Positions 6,469 to 14,008 of a stretch of DNA of 24,565 nt are shown one piece after another. Source of the stretch: JBMYQA01 sp049600855 (GTDB lineage: Bacteria; Bacteroidota; Bacteroidia; Cytophagales; Flammeovirgaceae); NCBI GenBank assembly GCA_049600855.1, contig JBMYQA010000066.1:1-24565 (forward strand), read 5' to 3'. The notes beneath the pieces are model-generated. The model saw only the letters and a program-made list of their open reading frames with translations. It searched no databases and was not told where the DNA came from. The position numbers were made by a program, and so were the translations under genes. The number at the start of each line of letters is the position of its first letter. Within the stretch, counting starts at the first letter, position 1.

Positions 6469-9387
6469 TTATTCCCTCAAGGGTTCTAGGTCTATTTCAA
6501 GCCATTCACGCAGTTTGTTATAGATTAATTGCTTATTCTCCTCGGAGAAATGGCGAATTCTAGTCGAGTGAACCCCTCCAATTTTAACCATTTTGAGTGC
6601 ATCTAATGAGGCATCTGGCGTAATGGCACAGGCAGACCACGTATCGTATTGTCCATAAATGTAGATAAAGCGTTCGCCTTGATGCGTTGCCCAGTTCCAC
6701 ACGTTTTTCATATAACTCGGGTCGTATGTGATGGTGTTGGCTTCAGGGGTGAAGAACAGGTTGTCAGGTTGTTTGACGACTTTCAATAAGGGCAATAAGT
6801 GCGCTTTTTCGAAACCATAATAACCAATTTCGATCATGTGTTGGTAATAAGAAGGAGCCAATTGTTCAATCACTTGATCTGAATAGAAAGACCAACCAAC
6901 GGTATTGTTGACATGATTAAACATATCCTGCGGACTCGCATCGTGTGCTGGAATTTGTGCGCAATCTCCCAACCATTGCCAAAACGAAAAGGTATATTCT
7001 AACGCTGCGTATTCCAAAGCCGTTTCGTAGCCAATGGAATAGGTGTATTTCTTCTTTTTAGCATAAGTTTTTAACAGGGGAATAAGCGCATCGCGTTGCA
7101 GCAGCAAACGTTTTTGGAAAGCATACAAACTATCGCGGCACCATTGTTCGCCAATCGTATTGATGTGTTTAGTAGTGCGTTCATCTTCTCTTGCCAAGGC
7201 AATGGGAGCCACATAAGGTACGGTTACAGCTACATCATTTGGATATTTGCTGCGGTAGGTAATGCTCATGGCCCCTCCTTTGCTGATCCCAGAGCTGATC
7301 CATTTACCTCCATAAATCGGCTTAAATAAAGTCGTGATGCGGTGGTAATCTTCTACCGACTGTTCATTGCGCAAATACTTCCAATCGTTGGTAGCTGGTT
7401 TGGATTTTCCAAAATAACGGTATTCTGTGATGAGCTGATTTCCCTGAGTGATTTGGGAAATTTCTCTGGGATAGTTGTACGCTTCATACCCGCTGGTCTC
7501 CAACAACATCGGACGAGTGAAATCGACATGAGATAGATACATGTGTTGCTGGAAGCTTCCCGCTTTTGGATTTTTATGGTCAAGTGGTTGGGTTAGGGTC
7601 AGGTGATAGGCTTGTTTGAAGTGTTTGCGTGCGGGAATTTCCTCAAAAGTAAGATTTGGAATTTGCGCTAACTGTTGGCGCAGCTCGCGTTTTGCTTTCC
7701 ATTCGGATTTTTTAAATATCCAGTTCTTGGGATCAATTTCTAAGCCCGCTAAGGATGAGAGTGGGAGAGTAGCTTTGCCACCTTCCATCGAAATGCGTTG
7801 CACTTGCCCGCCAATTTTCACTTCCACAGGCATCTCGAATGCCGCTTTTATGGGCGTATCCCAAGCTAAAAAGAGCGAATCATTTTTATGATTTACCAGT
7901 AGATTGGGTAACTCAGGTTGCCTTAAATAAACATCAAAAAACCAATCCAGCTCTTGGCCTGATTCTTTTTCAGCAAGGGCAATGAAGTCAGCAGACGAGA
8001 CAAAGTGAAACTGAGAACCGTCCGTGGCTTTTTCAGCAGCCGGGGTAGGATAACACAGCTTGCGAAAGCTAGCTAACAAGGCTTCTTTGCCGATTAAGTA
8101 ACGCAAGGTGTGAAGTACCAATGCGCCTTTGGTATAAATATCGCCATCTGATTCCTGATAATCAGGTGCCAAAAAGTATTTCTCTAAAGTTGATTTGGAT
8201 TCGTAGGGCGCTAAGGCTTGTTTGTTGCGAACTTTTGGACGTACATCTTCAAAATAGTGATGGTATTGCGCAATTCCGAGCTTATGTTCATTGTAAAGCG
8301 CTTGCATGTAAATGCAAAAGCCTTCATGAATCCAAAAGTCTTTCCAGTCGGCAGCGGTCACCAAATTTCCCCACCATTCATGCCCCAACTCATGATGGTG
8401 CAGAAAGTTCCAGCCAAATTGATTGTTTTTAAAAGCCGTGTTTCCAATGCGATCAGCGCCAAAAGCAATCACCGTGGAATGCTCCATGCCCAAATGAGGC
8501 GTTTCCACAACTCCGTACTTTTCGCTTCGATAAGGATAAGGCCCTAAATACTGTTCGTAAAAGGCAAGGTGATCGGTAAATTCGGCAAAATAGGGTTTTG
8601 CTTTTTCTTTGTGTTCGGGCAGCACCCACATCGTAATGGGCATTACTTCTCCCAATACATTGGTGTAAGTAGTGGTTAGGGAATCGTAAGGAGCAATATT
8701 GAGGGCAATGTTGTAGTTGTTGAGTGGAGAAGTACTTTTCCAAGAATGAATCCGAGTGTTTCGGTTGGTTGGCTGAATCCCTAAGCGTTTTCCATTTGCG
8801 ATGGCTAATAAGTTGGAGGGTACTTCGATGTTTAAGGTAATCGAATCGGCTTCATCCGAAGGATGATCTTTACAGGGATACCATAAATCTGCTCCATCAA
8901 ATTGACAGGTGGTGGTAATCCAGTCGGCACCACTTTGGGTTTTATCCCAAACAAATCCACCCACCCAAGGTGGACGAGGGGCTACTCTGGGTTTTCCATC
9001 ATAGTAAACCACCACTGAAATGTGCTCATCTGGTTGCCAAGTTCGATTGGCATGAATGTGAATTTGAGTAGGAGTACGTTTAAATGTGGTTGCAATGGTT
9101 TCGCCATGAGCTTTAATTTCGACTGAACTAACGTGAAGTGCAGAATCTAAATCCAATACGAAAACCTCAAGTGGATTGAGGATTTTTGCTTCAATGGTAG
9201 CACTGCCTGCGATGGATTTACTGTGGGGTTGTACAGCTAAATCGAGTTGATAATGATGGATGTTATAGCTGGCTTGTTCGCTGGATAATGGCCCGCCCGA
9301 ACTGCTGGGCTTCACGCCAAGCTGACGTTGGGCATAGGCATGAGCCATTAAAAATAGGATAAGTAAAAGTGTTGATAGTTCTTTCAT
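6469..9387 (-). CDS. Secreted double peptidase: M1 metallo-aminopeptidase fused to S37 serine peptidase
   Basis: 972 residues from ATG 9385-9387, with signal peptide MKELSTLLLILFLMAHAYAQ. An in-frame GTG 12 codons upstream would bury the signal, so I reject it. Residues about 25-515 are an M1 (gluzincin) aminopeptidase: substrate-anchoring GMEHSTVIAFG, zinc motif HELGHEWWGN (His332, Glu333, His336) and third ligand Glu355 in WIHEGF. Residues about 590-972 match peptidase family S37 (PS-10, alpha/beta hydrolase fold): nucleophile Ser702 in GISKGGA, with candidate Asp915 (IYGQYDTWSA) and His940 (GGVHSTRI). All catalytic residues of both halves are present. M1 enzymes remove single N-terminal residues. 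Studied S37 enzymes, as I recall, are extracellular tri/tetrapeptidyl aminopeptidases favouring proline. One chain could trim proline-rich peptides in two ways. Stand-alone S37 proteins are about 430-450 residues, so this is a true fusion. It lies downstream of the hydroxyproline genes. Confidence 0.88.
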   Translation of the reverse strand: MKELSTLLLILFLMAHAYAQRQLGVKPSSSGGPLSSEQASYNIHHYQLDLAVQPHSKSIAGSATIEAKILNPLEVFVLDLDSALHVSSVEIKAHGETIATTFKRTPTQIHIHANRTWQPDEHISVVVYYDGKPRVAPRPPWVGGFVWDKTQSGADWITTTCQFDGADLWYPCKDHPSDEADSITLNIEVPSNLLAIANGKRLGIQPTNRNTRIHSWKSTSPLNNYNIALNIAPYDSLTTTYTNVLGEVMPITMWVLPEHKEKAKPYFAEFTDHLAFYEQYLGPYPYRSEKYGVVETPHLGMEHSTVIAFGADRIGNTAFKNNQFGWNFLHHHELGHEWWGNLVTAADWKDFWIHEGFCIYMQALYNEHKLGIAQYHHYFEDVRPKVRNKQALAPYESKSTLEKYFLAPDYQESDGDIYTKGALVLHTLRYLIGKEALLASFRKLCYPTPAAEKATDGSQFHFVSSADFIALAEKESGQELDWFFDVYLRQPELPNLLVNHKNDSLFLAWDTPIKAAFEMPVEVKIGGQVQRISMEGGKATLPLSSLAGLEIDPKNWIFKKSEWKAKRELRQQLAQIPNLTFEEIPARKHFKQAYHLTLTQPLDHKNPKAGSFQQHMYLSHVDFTRPMLLETSGYEAYNYPREISQITQGNQLITEYRYFGKSKPATNDWKYLRNEQSVEDYHRITTLFKPIYGGKWISSGISKGGAMSITYRSKYPNDVAVTVPYVAPIALAREDERTTKHINTIGEQWCRDSLYAFQKRLLLQRDALIPLLKTYAKKKKYTYSIGYETALEYAALEYTFSFWQWLGDCAQIPAHDASPQDMFNHVNNTVGWSFYSDQVIEQLAPSYYQHMIEIGYYGFEKAHLLPLLKVVKQPDNLFFTPEANTITYDPSYMKNVWNWATHQGERFIYIYGQYDTWSACAITPDASLDALKMVKIGGVHSTRIRHFSEENKQLIYNKLREWLEIDLEPLRE

Positions 9388-9421
9388 ATTCAATGAGTTA
9401 GTTGTTTGATGGGGTTGTTGC

Positions 9422-9532
9422 ACATACTACTGTACATTTTTAGGAAATAAACCGAGTCGGAGACGCTACCCTAGAACCGTTTAGTCTGGAGACTTGCGCG
9501 ATTTACTTTTTTATTTTTGTACAGTAGTATGT
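9422..9532. mobile_element. 111-bp MITE-like element with 15-bp terminal inverted repeats
   Basis: ACATACTACTGTACA (9422-9436) and TGTACAGTAGTATGT (9518-9532) are perfect 15-bp inverted repeats bounding 111 bp. TTGTTG occurs on both sides (9415-9420 and 9533-9538), offset by one base on the left, which resembles a target-site duplication. Inside are small palindromes such as AGTCT-GG-AGACT (9483-9494). There is no coding capacity. It interrupts the otherwise tight gene run between the trans-3-hydroxyproline dehydratase and the peptidase, whose ATG is 34 bp away, so it may carry or disturb expression signals. A pair of operator sites is an alternative. Confidence 0.5.
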
Positions 9533-9603
9533 TTGTTGTATAAGTTAACTTGTAAAAAAATCGCATCAAAAACACTTGCGCAAAGTTTGAGATGTGTTGG
9601 CAC

Positions 9604-10644
9604 TCACCGCAAGAAAAACCCATTTTTCATCGGGTCTTGGGGATCGATTAAAAAGGTATGGGTTCCTGTAATAAAGGCAGTTCCTTCCACTTCGGGAATA
9701 ACCGCTTCATAAGGCCCATAAGGAATAGTTTTTACCACAGCACCTTTAAACACACTTCCAGTAATGCCCTCAATCAGCATGTGTTCACCCAGTGCAATTT
9801 CCTGACGTTTAAAATGAATTGCCATTCTTCCCGACACCCCTGAGCCTGTTGGACAGCGATCCACTTCTCCTTCGGCAAAGACGCAAATATTTCGGCTATC
9901 AATGCCCTCACTTACTGGGCCTCCAATAAAAATAGTGCCATACAAAAAACTCAAATCAGCTTCAAACGGATGATGAATAGCCTGATTGCTAGTCATCACT
10001 GCTCGTTTAATGCGCATGCCTAATTCGGTGTGTTTAGCATAATTTTCAGGAGTTAAGGAGAGGTTTAGCTGATTGGCATCAACATAGGCATAAAATGCTC
10101 CGCCATAGGCTAAATCGTAGTTGATTTTACCTAAGCCAGCCACTTCTACGTGTTGATCTAATGCCACCACAAAAGAGGGTACGCAATGAAAGCGCACGGC
10201 TTCAACGGTTTCATTTTTCATGATGGCATAAGCATATAACCTGCCGCAAGGCGCATCAATTACGACCTTGGTTTCGGGTGCTTGTTTGGGTACCCAACCC
10301 AATTCAATGGCGAGTTTGGTGATGGCAATGGTTGCATGGCCACACATGGTGCTGTATCCTTCGTTGTGTAGGAAGATGATACCGAAATCAGCTTCTTCGT
10401 CATTAGGAGGGGTAATGATACAGCCGTACATATCGGCATGGCCGCGGGGTTCCCACATGAGTGCTGTTCTGAGGTAATCGTAGTGATCCATCAGGTAGCG
10501 CCTGCGTTCCAGCACCGAATTCCCCTCAATAGTGGGATAACCATCAAGTATCACACGAAGTGGTTCTCCACCAGTATGCATATCAATGGTTTTGATTTGC
10601 AGCCAATCTTTGGGAATATTGAGTTGCGTATTTATCGTCATCAT
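9604..10644 (-). CDS. lhpH: trans-3-hydroxy-L-proline dehydratase (proline racemase family)
   Basis: A 346-residue cytoplasmic enzyme of the proline racemase superfamily. It has the N-terminal HTGGEPLRVI motif, the first catalytic site MCGHAT (Cys101) and the second site DRCPTGSG. The second site has Thr266 where racemases and epimerases have cysteine. Loss of that second acid/base cysteine to threonine is the signature of trans-3-hydroxy-L-proline dehydratase, as in human L3HYPDH (Cys/Thr). The reaction removes water to give delta-1-pyrroline-2-carboxylate, which the OCD-family reductase encoded upstream would turn into L-proline. Its ATG overlaps the stop of the preceding dehydrogenase gene by one base (TAATG), implying translational coupling. 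Specificity is inferred from the active-site residue and the context. Activity on another 3-hydroxy imino acid is possible. Confidence 0.82.
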   Translation of the reverse strand: MMTINTQLNIPKDWLQIKTIDMHTGGEPLRVILDGYPTIEGNSVLERRRYLMDHYDYLRTALMWEPRGHADMYGCIITPPNDEEADFGIIFLHNEGYSTMCGHATIAITKLAIELGWVPKQAPETKVVIDAPCGRLYAYAIMKNETVEAVRFHCVPSFVVALDQHVEVAGLGKINYDLAYGGAFYAYVDANQLNLSLTPENYAKHTELGMRIKRAVMTSNQAIHHPFEADLSFLYGTIFIGGPVSEGIDSRNICVFAEGEVDRCPTGSGVSGRMAIHFKRQEIALGEHMLIEGITGSVFKGAVVKTIPYGPYEAVIPEVEGTAFITGTHTFLIDPQDPMKNGFFLR

Positions 10645-11891
10645 TAAAAACGGTTGGGATCCAGCACGTGAATATCCAAACTAGTTTGGTTAGTGGAAAG
10701 CAACTCGGCAATGAGTTTTCCGCTAATGGGCGAAAGGCTTAATCCCATCATGGCATGCCCTGTATTGAAACTCAGGTTCGTCCACTTGTTGGAGCGGCCA
10801 ATGTAAGGGAGTCCGTCTGGAGAAATGGGGCGTAACCCTGCCCAGACTTTCCGTCCGTTAAACCACGTCGGGTCAAATTTGCTCAGGTAATTGGGGACTT
10901 GTTCTTGAATGCCTTGTAAACGTGTTTTTCGAATGCTTAAATCAGTTCCCGCAATTTCCATTGTTCCCGCAATACGTAAACTATTGCCCATAGGTGTCAT
11001 GGCTACTTTGGCTTCGCAAAGTATGGAAGGGTAGTTTAGGTTTTTGGGAATGTTAGGAATACTGACAGAATACCCTTTACCGCCTTGTAATGGCAGATTC
11101 ATGTGGAGTTGGTTGGCTAACGATGTACTCCAAGCACCTGCGCACACTAAAAACTCATCACCTTCAATGCGTTTTGAACCTGCTAAGGCATAGCGAATGG
11201 TGGAGTTTGAGGTTTGGAAACGTTCAATAGTCATTTCATAACGAAAGCCAACCCCTTGTTTTATCAGAATGCTTTTCATCACTTTCATAAAATGATTGGG
11301 ATGAAGGTGCGCATCACTTTCATAGAGTACGCCTCCTAACACATTGGGTCGGAGTGCGGGTTCTAATGTTGCCAGCTCAGGTTGACTGTAGACTTTGGTG
11401 GAAATTCCTAATTTTTGAGCTTCTTCGGCTAAGTTCTCTTCTTCATCTTGGCACTTGGCAGAGTTGTAGAGCATCATTAACCCCTGATGCTTGAATTGGA
11501 AGCTTTGATGTTTTTGCTCCAATTGTGCAAATAATTCCCTGCTTTGCAGGTGCATGTCTTTGAGCAAATGTTTGGCGCGCAATACATTTTGAAGATTGGC
11601 CGATTTAAAGAAATTCCAGAGCCATTGCATGAGCTTTAAATCTAGCCTTGGTTTAATGTATAAAGGACTTTTGGCGTTTAACATCCATTTTAAGCCTTGT
11701 TTAATTACTCCAGGTGCGGCTAGCGGAATGAAATGGCTGGGAACAATCATACCCGCATTGCCATAAGAACAATTGTCTTCTTGATGTGCGGATGAATTGG
11801 TCACAATTTCGACCTCAAAACCAGCTTCGGCCAAGAAATAGGCAGAGCACAAACCAAGTGCTCCATCTCCAATGATGACAACTTTTTTCAT
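10644..11891 (-). CDS. FAD-dependent D-amino acid / cis-4-hydroxy-D-proline dehydrogenase (DadA-like)
   Basis: A 415-residue soluble flavoprotein of the DAO/DadA family. It opens with a Rossmann FAD motif VVIIGDGALGL (Gly8, Gly10, Gly13) and ends with the family's C-terminal signature NTGHAMMGLSLSPISGKLIAELL. There is no signal peptide or membrane anchor. In the trans-4-hydroxy-L-proline pathway the matching step is oxidation of cis-4-hydroxy-D-proline to delta-1-pyrroline-4-hydroxy-2-carboxylate, with electrons passed to the respiratory chain. It sits 11 nt after the 4-hydroxyproline epimerase gene, which makes that substrate, and overlaps the next gene by one base. Sequence alone cannot exclude other D-amino acids such as D-proline. 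Pathway placement is strong, exact specificity inferred. Confidence 0.82.
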   Translation of the reverse strand: MKKVVIIGDGALGLCSAYFLAEAGFEVEIVTNSSAHQEDNCSYGNAGMIVPSHFIPLAAPGVIKQGLKWMLNAKSPLYIKPRLDLKLMQWLWNFFKSANLQNVLRAKHLLKDMHLQSRELFAQLEQKHQSFQFKHQGLMMLYNSAKCQDEEENLAEEAQKLGISTKVYSQPELATLEPALRPNVLGGVLYESDAHLHPNHFMKVMKSILIKQGVGFRYEMTIERFQTSNSTIRYALAGSKRIEGDEFLVCAGAWSTSLANQLHMNLPLQGGKGYSVSIPNIPKNLNYPSILCEAKVAMTPMGNSLRIAGTMEIAGTDLSIRKTRLQGIQEQVPNYLSKFDPTWFNGRKVWAGLRPISPDGLPYIGRSNKWTNLSFNTGHAMMGLSLSPISGKLIAELLSTNQTSLDIHVLDPNRF

Positions 11892-11902
11892 GCGCTTTGG
11901 GG

Positions 11903-12904
11903 TTAGATAACTGAAAAACCTTCCATGAAAGGATCTTCTTCATCAATAAAAATGGTATTGTATCCTGTTAACCGTGCCCAACCTTCAATACTAGGAACAA
12001 TAGCCACTTGTCCTTCTACCAAGGTTTCTGTTTCAATTCGGCCAATGAATTTAGAACCAATGATGCTTTCATGAATGAAGGTGTCCCCTTTCTTAAGCTT
12101 GCCCTTGGCATGCCATTGAGCCATACGTGCTGAAGTTCCCGTGCCACAAGGGGAGCGATCAATGGCTTTATCGCCATAAAAAACCGCATTGCGCCCTGTT
12201 GAGTTTTTGTCCAATACTTTGCCTGTCCACAACACGTGACTCAAACCCTGTATTTTTGGGTTTTCGGGATGAACAAATTCATACAGCTTATTCATCTCTT
12301 CACGAATGGCACGACTCCAGCCAATGAGTTGCGAGCTGGTATATTGCTCAATGCCTTTGAAGTTTGTTTGCGGATCGATGATGGCGTAGAAATTCCCACC
12401 ATAGGCCACATCTACGATTAACTCTCCAAGATTGGGGCAGTACACGGGTAATTCTTTGGCCGCGAGAAAGCTGGGAATATTGGTTAGCTTAACTGATTTT
12501 ACTTTGCCGTTTTCTTGGGTATAATTTACAGTCACTAAGCCTGCAGGAGTTTCTAAGCGCAGTATCCCAGCAGTTTTGGGTGTGACTAAATTTTCTTCAA
12601 TGGCAATGGTTACCGTTCCAATCGTGCCATGGCCACACATGGGCAGGCAGCCGCTTGTTTCAATGAATAAAACGGCCACATCGTTATTGGGATCGGTTGG
12701 AGGATAAAGAATACTTCCCGACATCATATCATGGCCTCTCGGTTCGAACATGAGGCCTTTTCTGATCCAATCGTATTCCTGAAGGAAGTGAAGCCGCTTT
12801 TCGAATATGGTTTCGCCCTGTAAAGGTGGAGCCCCGCCAGCAATTACTCTGACAGGGTTTCCACAGGTGTGTGCATCAATACAAAAAAAAGTTTTTCTGC
12901 TCAT
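11903..12904 (-). CDS. lhpA: 4-hydroxyproline 2-epimerase (proline racemase family)
   Basis: A 333-residue cofactor-independent epimerase. Both catalytic cysteines of the proline racemase family are present: Cys90 in MCGHGT and Cys253 in DRSPCGTGTSA. HTCGNPVRVI lies near the N-terminus and EPRGH at residues 54-58. The two thiols act as the general acid/base pair that inverts C2, turning trans-4-hydroxy-L-proline into cis-4-hydroxy-D-proline. Proline racemase itself has nearly the same motifs. The call as epimerase rests on the neighbours: a D-amino acid dehydrogenase, pyrroline-hydroxy-carboxylate deaminase and 2-oxoglutarate semialdehyde dehydrogenase. It is a distant paralogue of the dehydratase two genes downstream, which has Thr in place of the second cysteine. 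The gene follows a 79-bp gap containing a palindrome. Confidence 0.87.
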   Translation of the reverse strand: MSRKTFFCIDAHTCGNPVRVIAGGAPPLQGETIFEKRLHFLQEYDWIRKGLMFEPRGHDMMSGSILYPPTDPNNDVAVLFIETSGCLPMCGHGTIGTVTIAIEENLVTPKTAGILRLETPAGLVTVNYTQENGKVKSVKLTNIPSFLAAKELPVYCPNLGELIVDVAYGGNFYAIIDPQTNFKGIEQYTSSQLIGWSRAIREEMNKLYEFVHPENPKIQGLSHVLWTGKVLDKNSTGRNAVFYGDKAIDRSPCGTGTSARMAQWHAKGKLKKGDTFIHESIIGSKFIGRIETETLVEGQVAIVPSIEGWARLTGYNTIFIDEEDPFMEGFSVI

Positions 12905-12928
12905 CTTCTTGTTGTTTATATCGTAGTG

Positions 12929-12945
12929 TTAAGAATAGTTCTTAA
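12929..12945. promoter_or_regulatory. Palindrome TTAAGAA-TAG-TTCTTAA upstream of the epimerase
   Basis: A perfect 7+7 bp palindrome with a 3-nt centre lies in the 79-bp gap between the OCD-family reductase and the epimerase, 25 bp before the epimerase ATG. It could be an operator for an internal promoter or an mRNA-processing hairpin. The stem is AT-rich and lacks a T-tail, so it is not a terminator. Confidence 0.4.
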
Positions 12946-12983
12946 TGGGCTACATTGGTTCAAGCTTTCGGTTGGAACAGCTA

Positions 12984-13937
12984 TCAACTCAATTTTTTCC
13001 ACCGTTCAAAAACCAGCCTCGCGGCTACTAAATCTTCTAAGGCATGACCTACAGATTTGAAAACGGTGATTTCCTGATCATTTACTCTTCCTTGTGCCGC
13101 TCCATTACACAGGGTGGACAAATCTCCTTGAATGTCGTGCAAACGGAGTGTGCCTTCTTGAATTGGAATGGCTAAATCTCCGCTTTCTTTTGGTGCCATG
13201 GCAATCGTATCCACATACACCCGACTGCGCAAGATAACCTCATCATCGGCTTCCCGCATTGTAGGCTTGTATGAGCCTACGAGGTCAATGTGTTGGCCTG
13301 GCTGAAGGTATTTGCCCAAAATCAGAGGAGATGGGCTGAGTGTCGCACAACTCAATATGCCGGCCTCAGCGATCCCCTCTTCAATTGCGTGGACTGTATG
13401 AATTGCGAAGTTTTTGTCCTTGTTTAATTCAATTTCTAACCGCGTTGCATTTTTGTGGTCTCTACTCCACAGTAGAACTCTTTTGATTGGCCGAATGGCC
13501 GCATGTGCACGAATCAGGTAAGGTGCTAATGAACCACAGCCGATCATGAACAAGGTATCTGTATCTTTTTTAGCTAGAAAACTGGCTGCCAATGCCGATG
13601 CACAGGCAGTACGCCAATTGGTTAAGGTTTTAGCATCCATAATGGCCTTGAGTTCACCCGTAATGGCATCTGACAAAATGTAAATGCCCTGAATGGATGG
13701 TAAACCATAAGCTTGGTTGGCTGGCGCAACTGTAACCAACTTCACACCAATACTTTCACCCTCTTGCCAAGCAGGCATCAATAACAGCGTATTTTCTTGC
13801 TTATCTTTGGGGTTTTTGAAATCATAGTGCAGCCGAGGAGGAACAGTTGGAGCTTCTTGAAAGCCAATTCGAAGAGCTTCAATCAGTGATGGATAATCCA
13901 ACAGTTGCTCAATGGTCTGTTTATCAATGTATTGCAT
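12984..13937 (-). CDS. lhpI: Delta-1-pyrroline-2-carboxylate reductase (ornithine cyclodeaminase/mu-crystallin family)
   Basis: A 317-residue NAD(P)-dependent enzyme. Family features are ESIGVKLVTV (Lys66) near the substrate site, LTNWRTACASALAA (Arg109) and a nucleotide-binding loop MIGCGSLAPY (Gly133, Gly135). Family members include ornithine cyclodeaminase, ketimine reductases and pyrroline-2-carboxylate reductase (LhpI). Because a trans-3-hydroxy-L-proline dehydratase is encoded in the same run, the fitting job is reduction of delta-1-pyrroline-2-carboxylate to L-proline. It could also reduce pyrroline-2-carboxylate arising from D-proline oxidation by the neighbouring dehydrogenase. True ornithine cyclodeaminase activity is unlikely in this setting but is not excluded by sequence. 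It lies between the aldehyde dehydrogenase and the epimerase, all in the same direction. Confidence 0.8.
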   Translation of the reverse strand: MQYIDKQTIEQLLDYPSLIEALRIGFQEAPTVPPRLHYDFKNPKDKQENTLLLMPAWQEGESIGVKLVTVAPANQAYGLPSIQGIYILSDAITGELKAIMDAKTLTNWRTACASALAASFLAKKDTDTLFMIGCGSLAPYLIRAHAAIRPIKRVLLWSRDHKNATRLEIELNKDKNFAIHTVHAIEEGIAEAGILSCATLSPSPLILGKYLQPGQHIDLVGSYKPTMREADDEVILRSRVYVDTIAMAPKESGDLAIPIQEGTLRLHDIQGDLSTLCNGAAQGRVNDQEITVFKSVGHALEDLVAARLVFERWKKLS

Positions 13938-13955
13938 TGCTTTCGGATGAGGTGT

Positions 13956-13998
13956 AACGTATGGTTTGTATTCGCCGTGGCGAACCGCCCCATACGTT
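13956..13998. repeat. Nested hairpin between the aldehyde dehydrogenase and reductase genes
   Basis: An outer 9-bp stem, AACGTATGG (13956-13964) with CCATACGTT (13990-13998), encloses an inner stem TTCGCC (13971-13976) with GGCGAA (13979-13984). The structure fills most of the 71-bp gap. It has no T-tail in the minus direction. It may be an attenuator, an RNase processing site that sets the ratio of upstream to downstream enzymes, or a small palindromic repeat. Confidence 0.5.
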
Positions 13999-14008
13999 TA
14001 GATTGAAC

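Noticed and set aside
7096..8743. Several open frames overlapping the M1-S37 gene on both strands
   Set aside because: They are antisense or out of frame with a gene whose catalytic motifs are intact; low-complexity translations without starts or ribosome sites.
9385..9423. Longer start (GTG at 9421-9423) for the M1-S37 peptidase
   Set aside because: It adds 12 polar residues in front of a clean signal peptide and starts inside the inverted repeat of the 111-bp element; ATG 9385-9387 is the better start.
9604..10644. Proline racemase
   Set aside because: The second catalytic cysteine is threonine (CPTGSG), which is not compatible with two-thiol racemisation.
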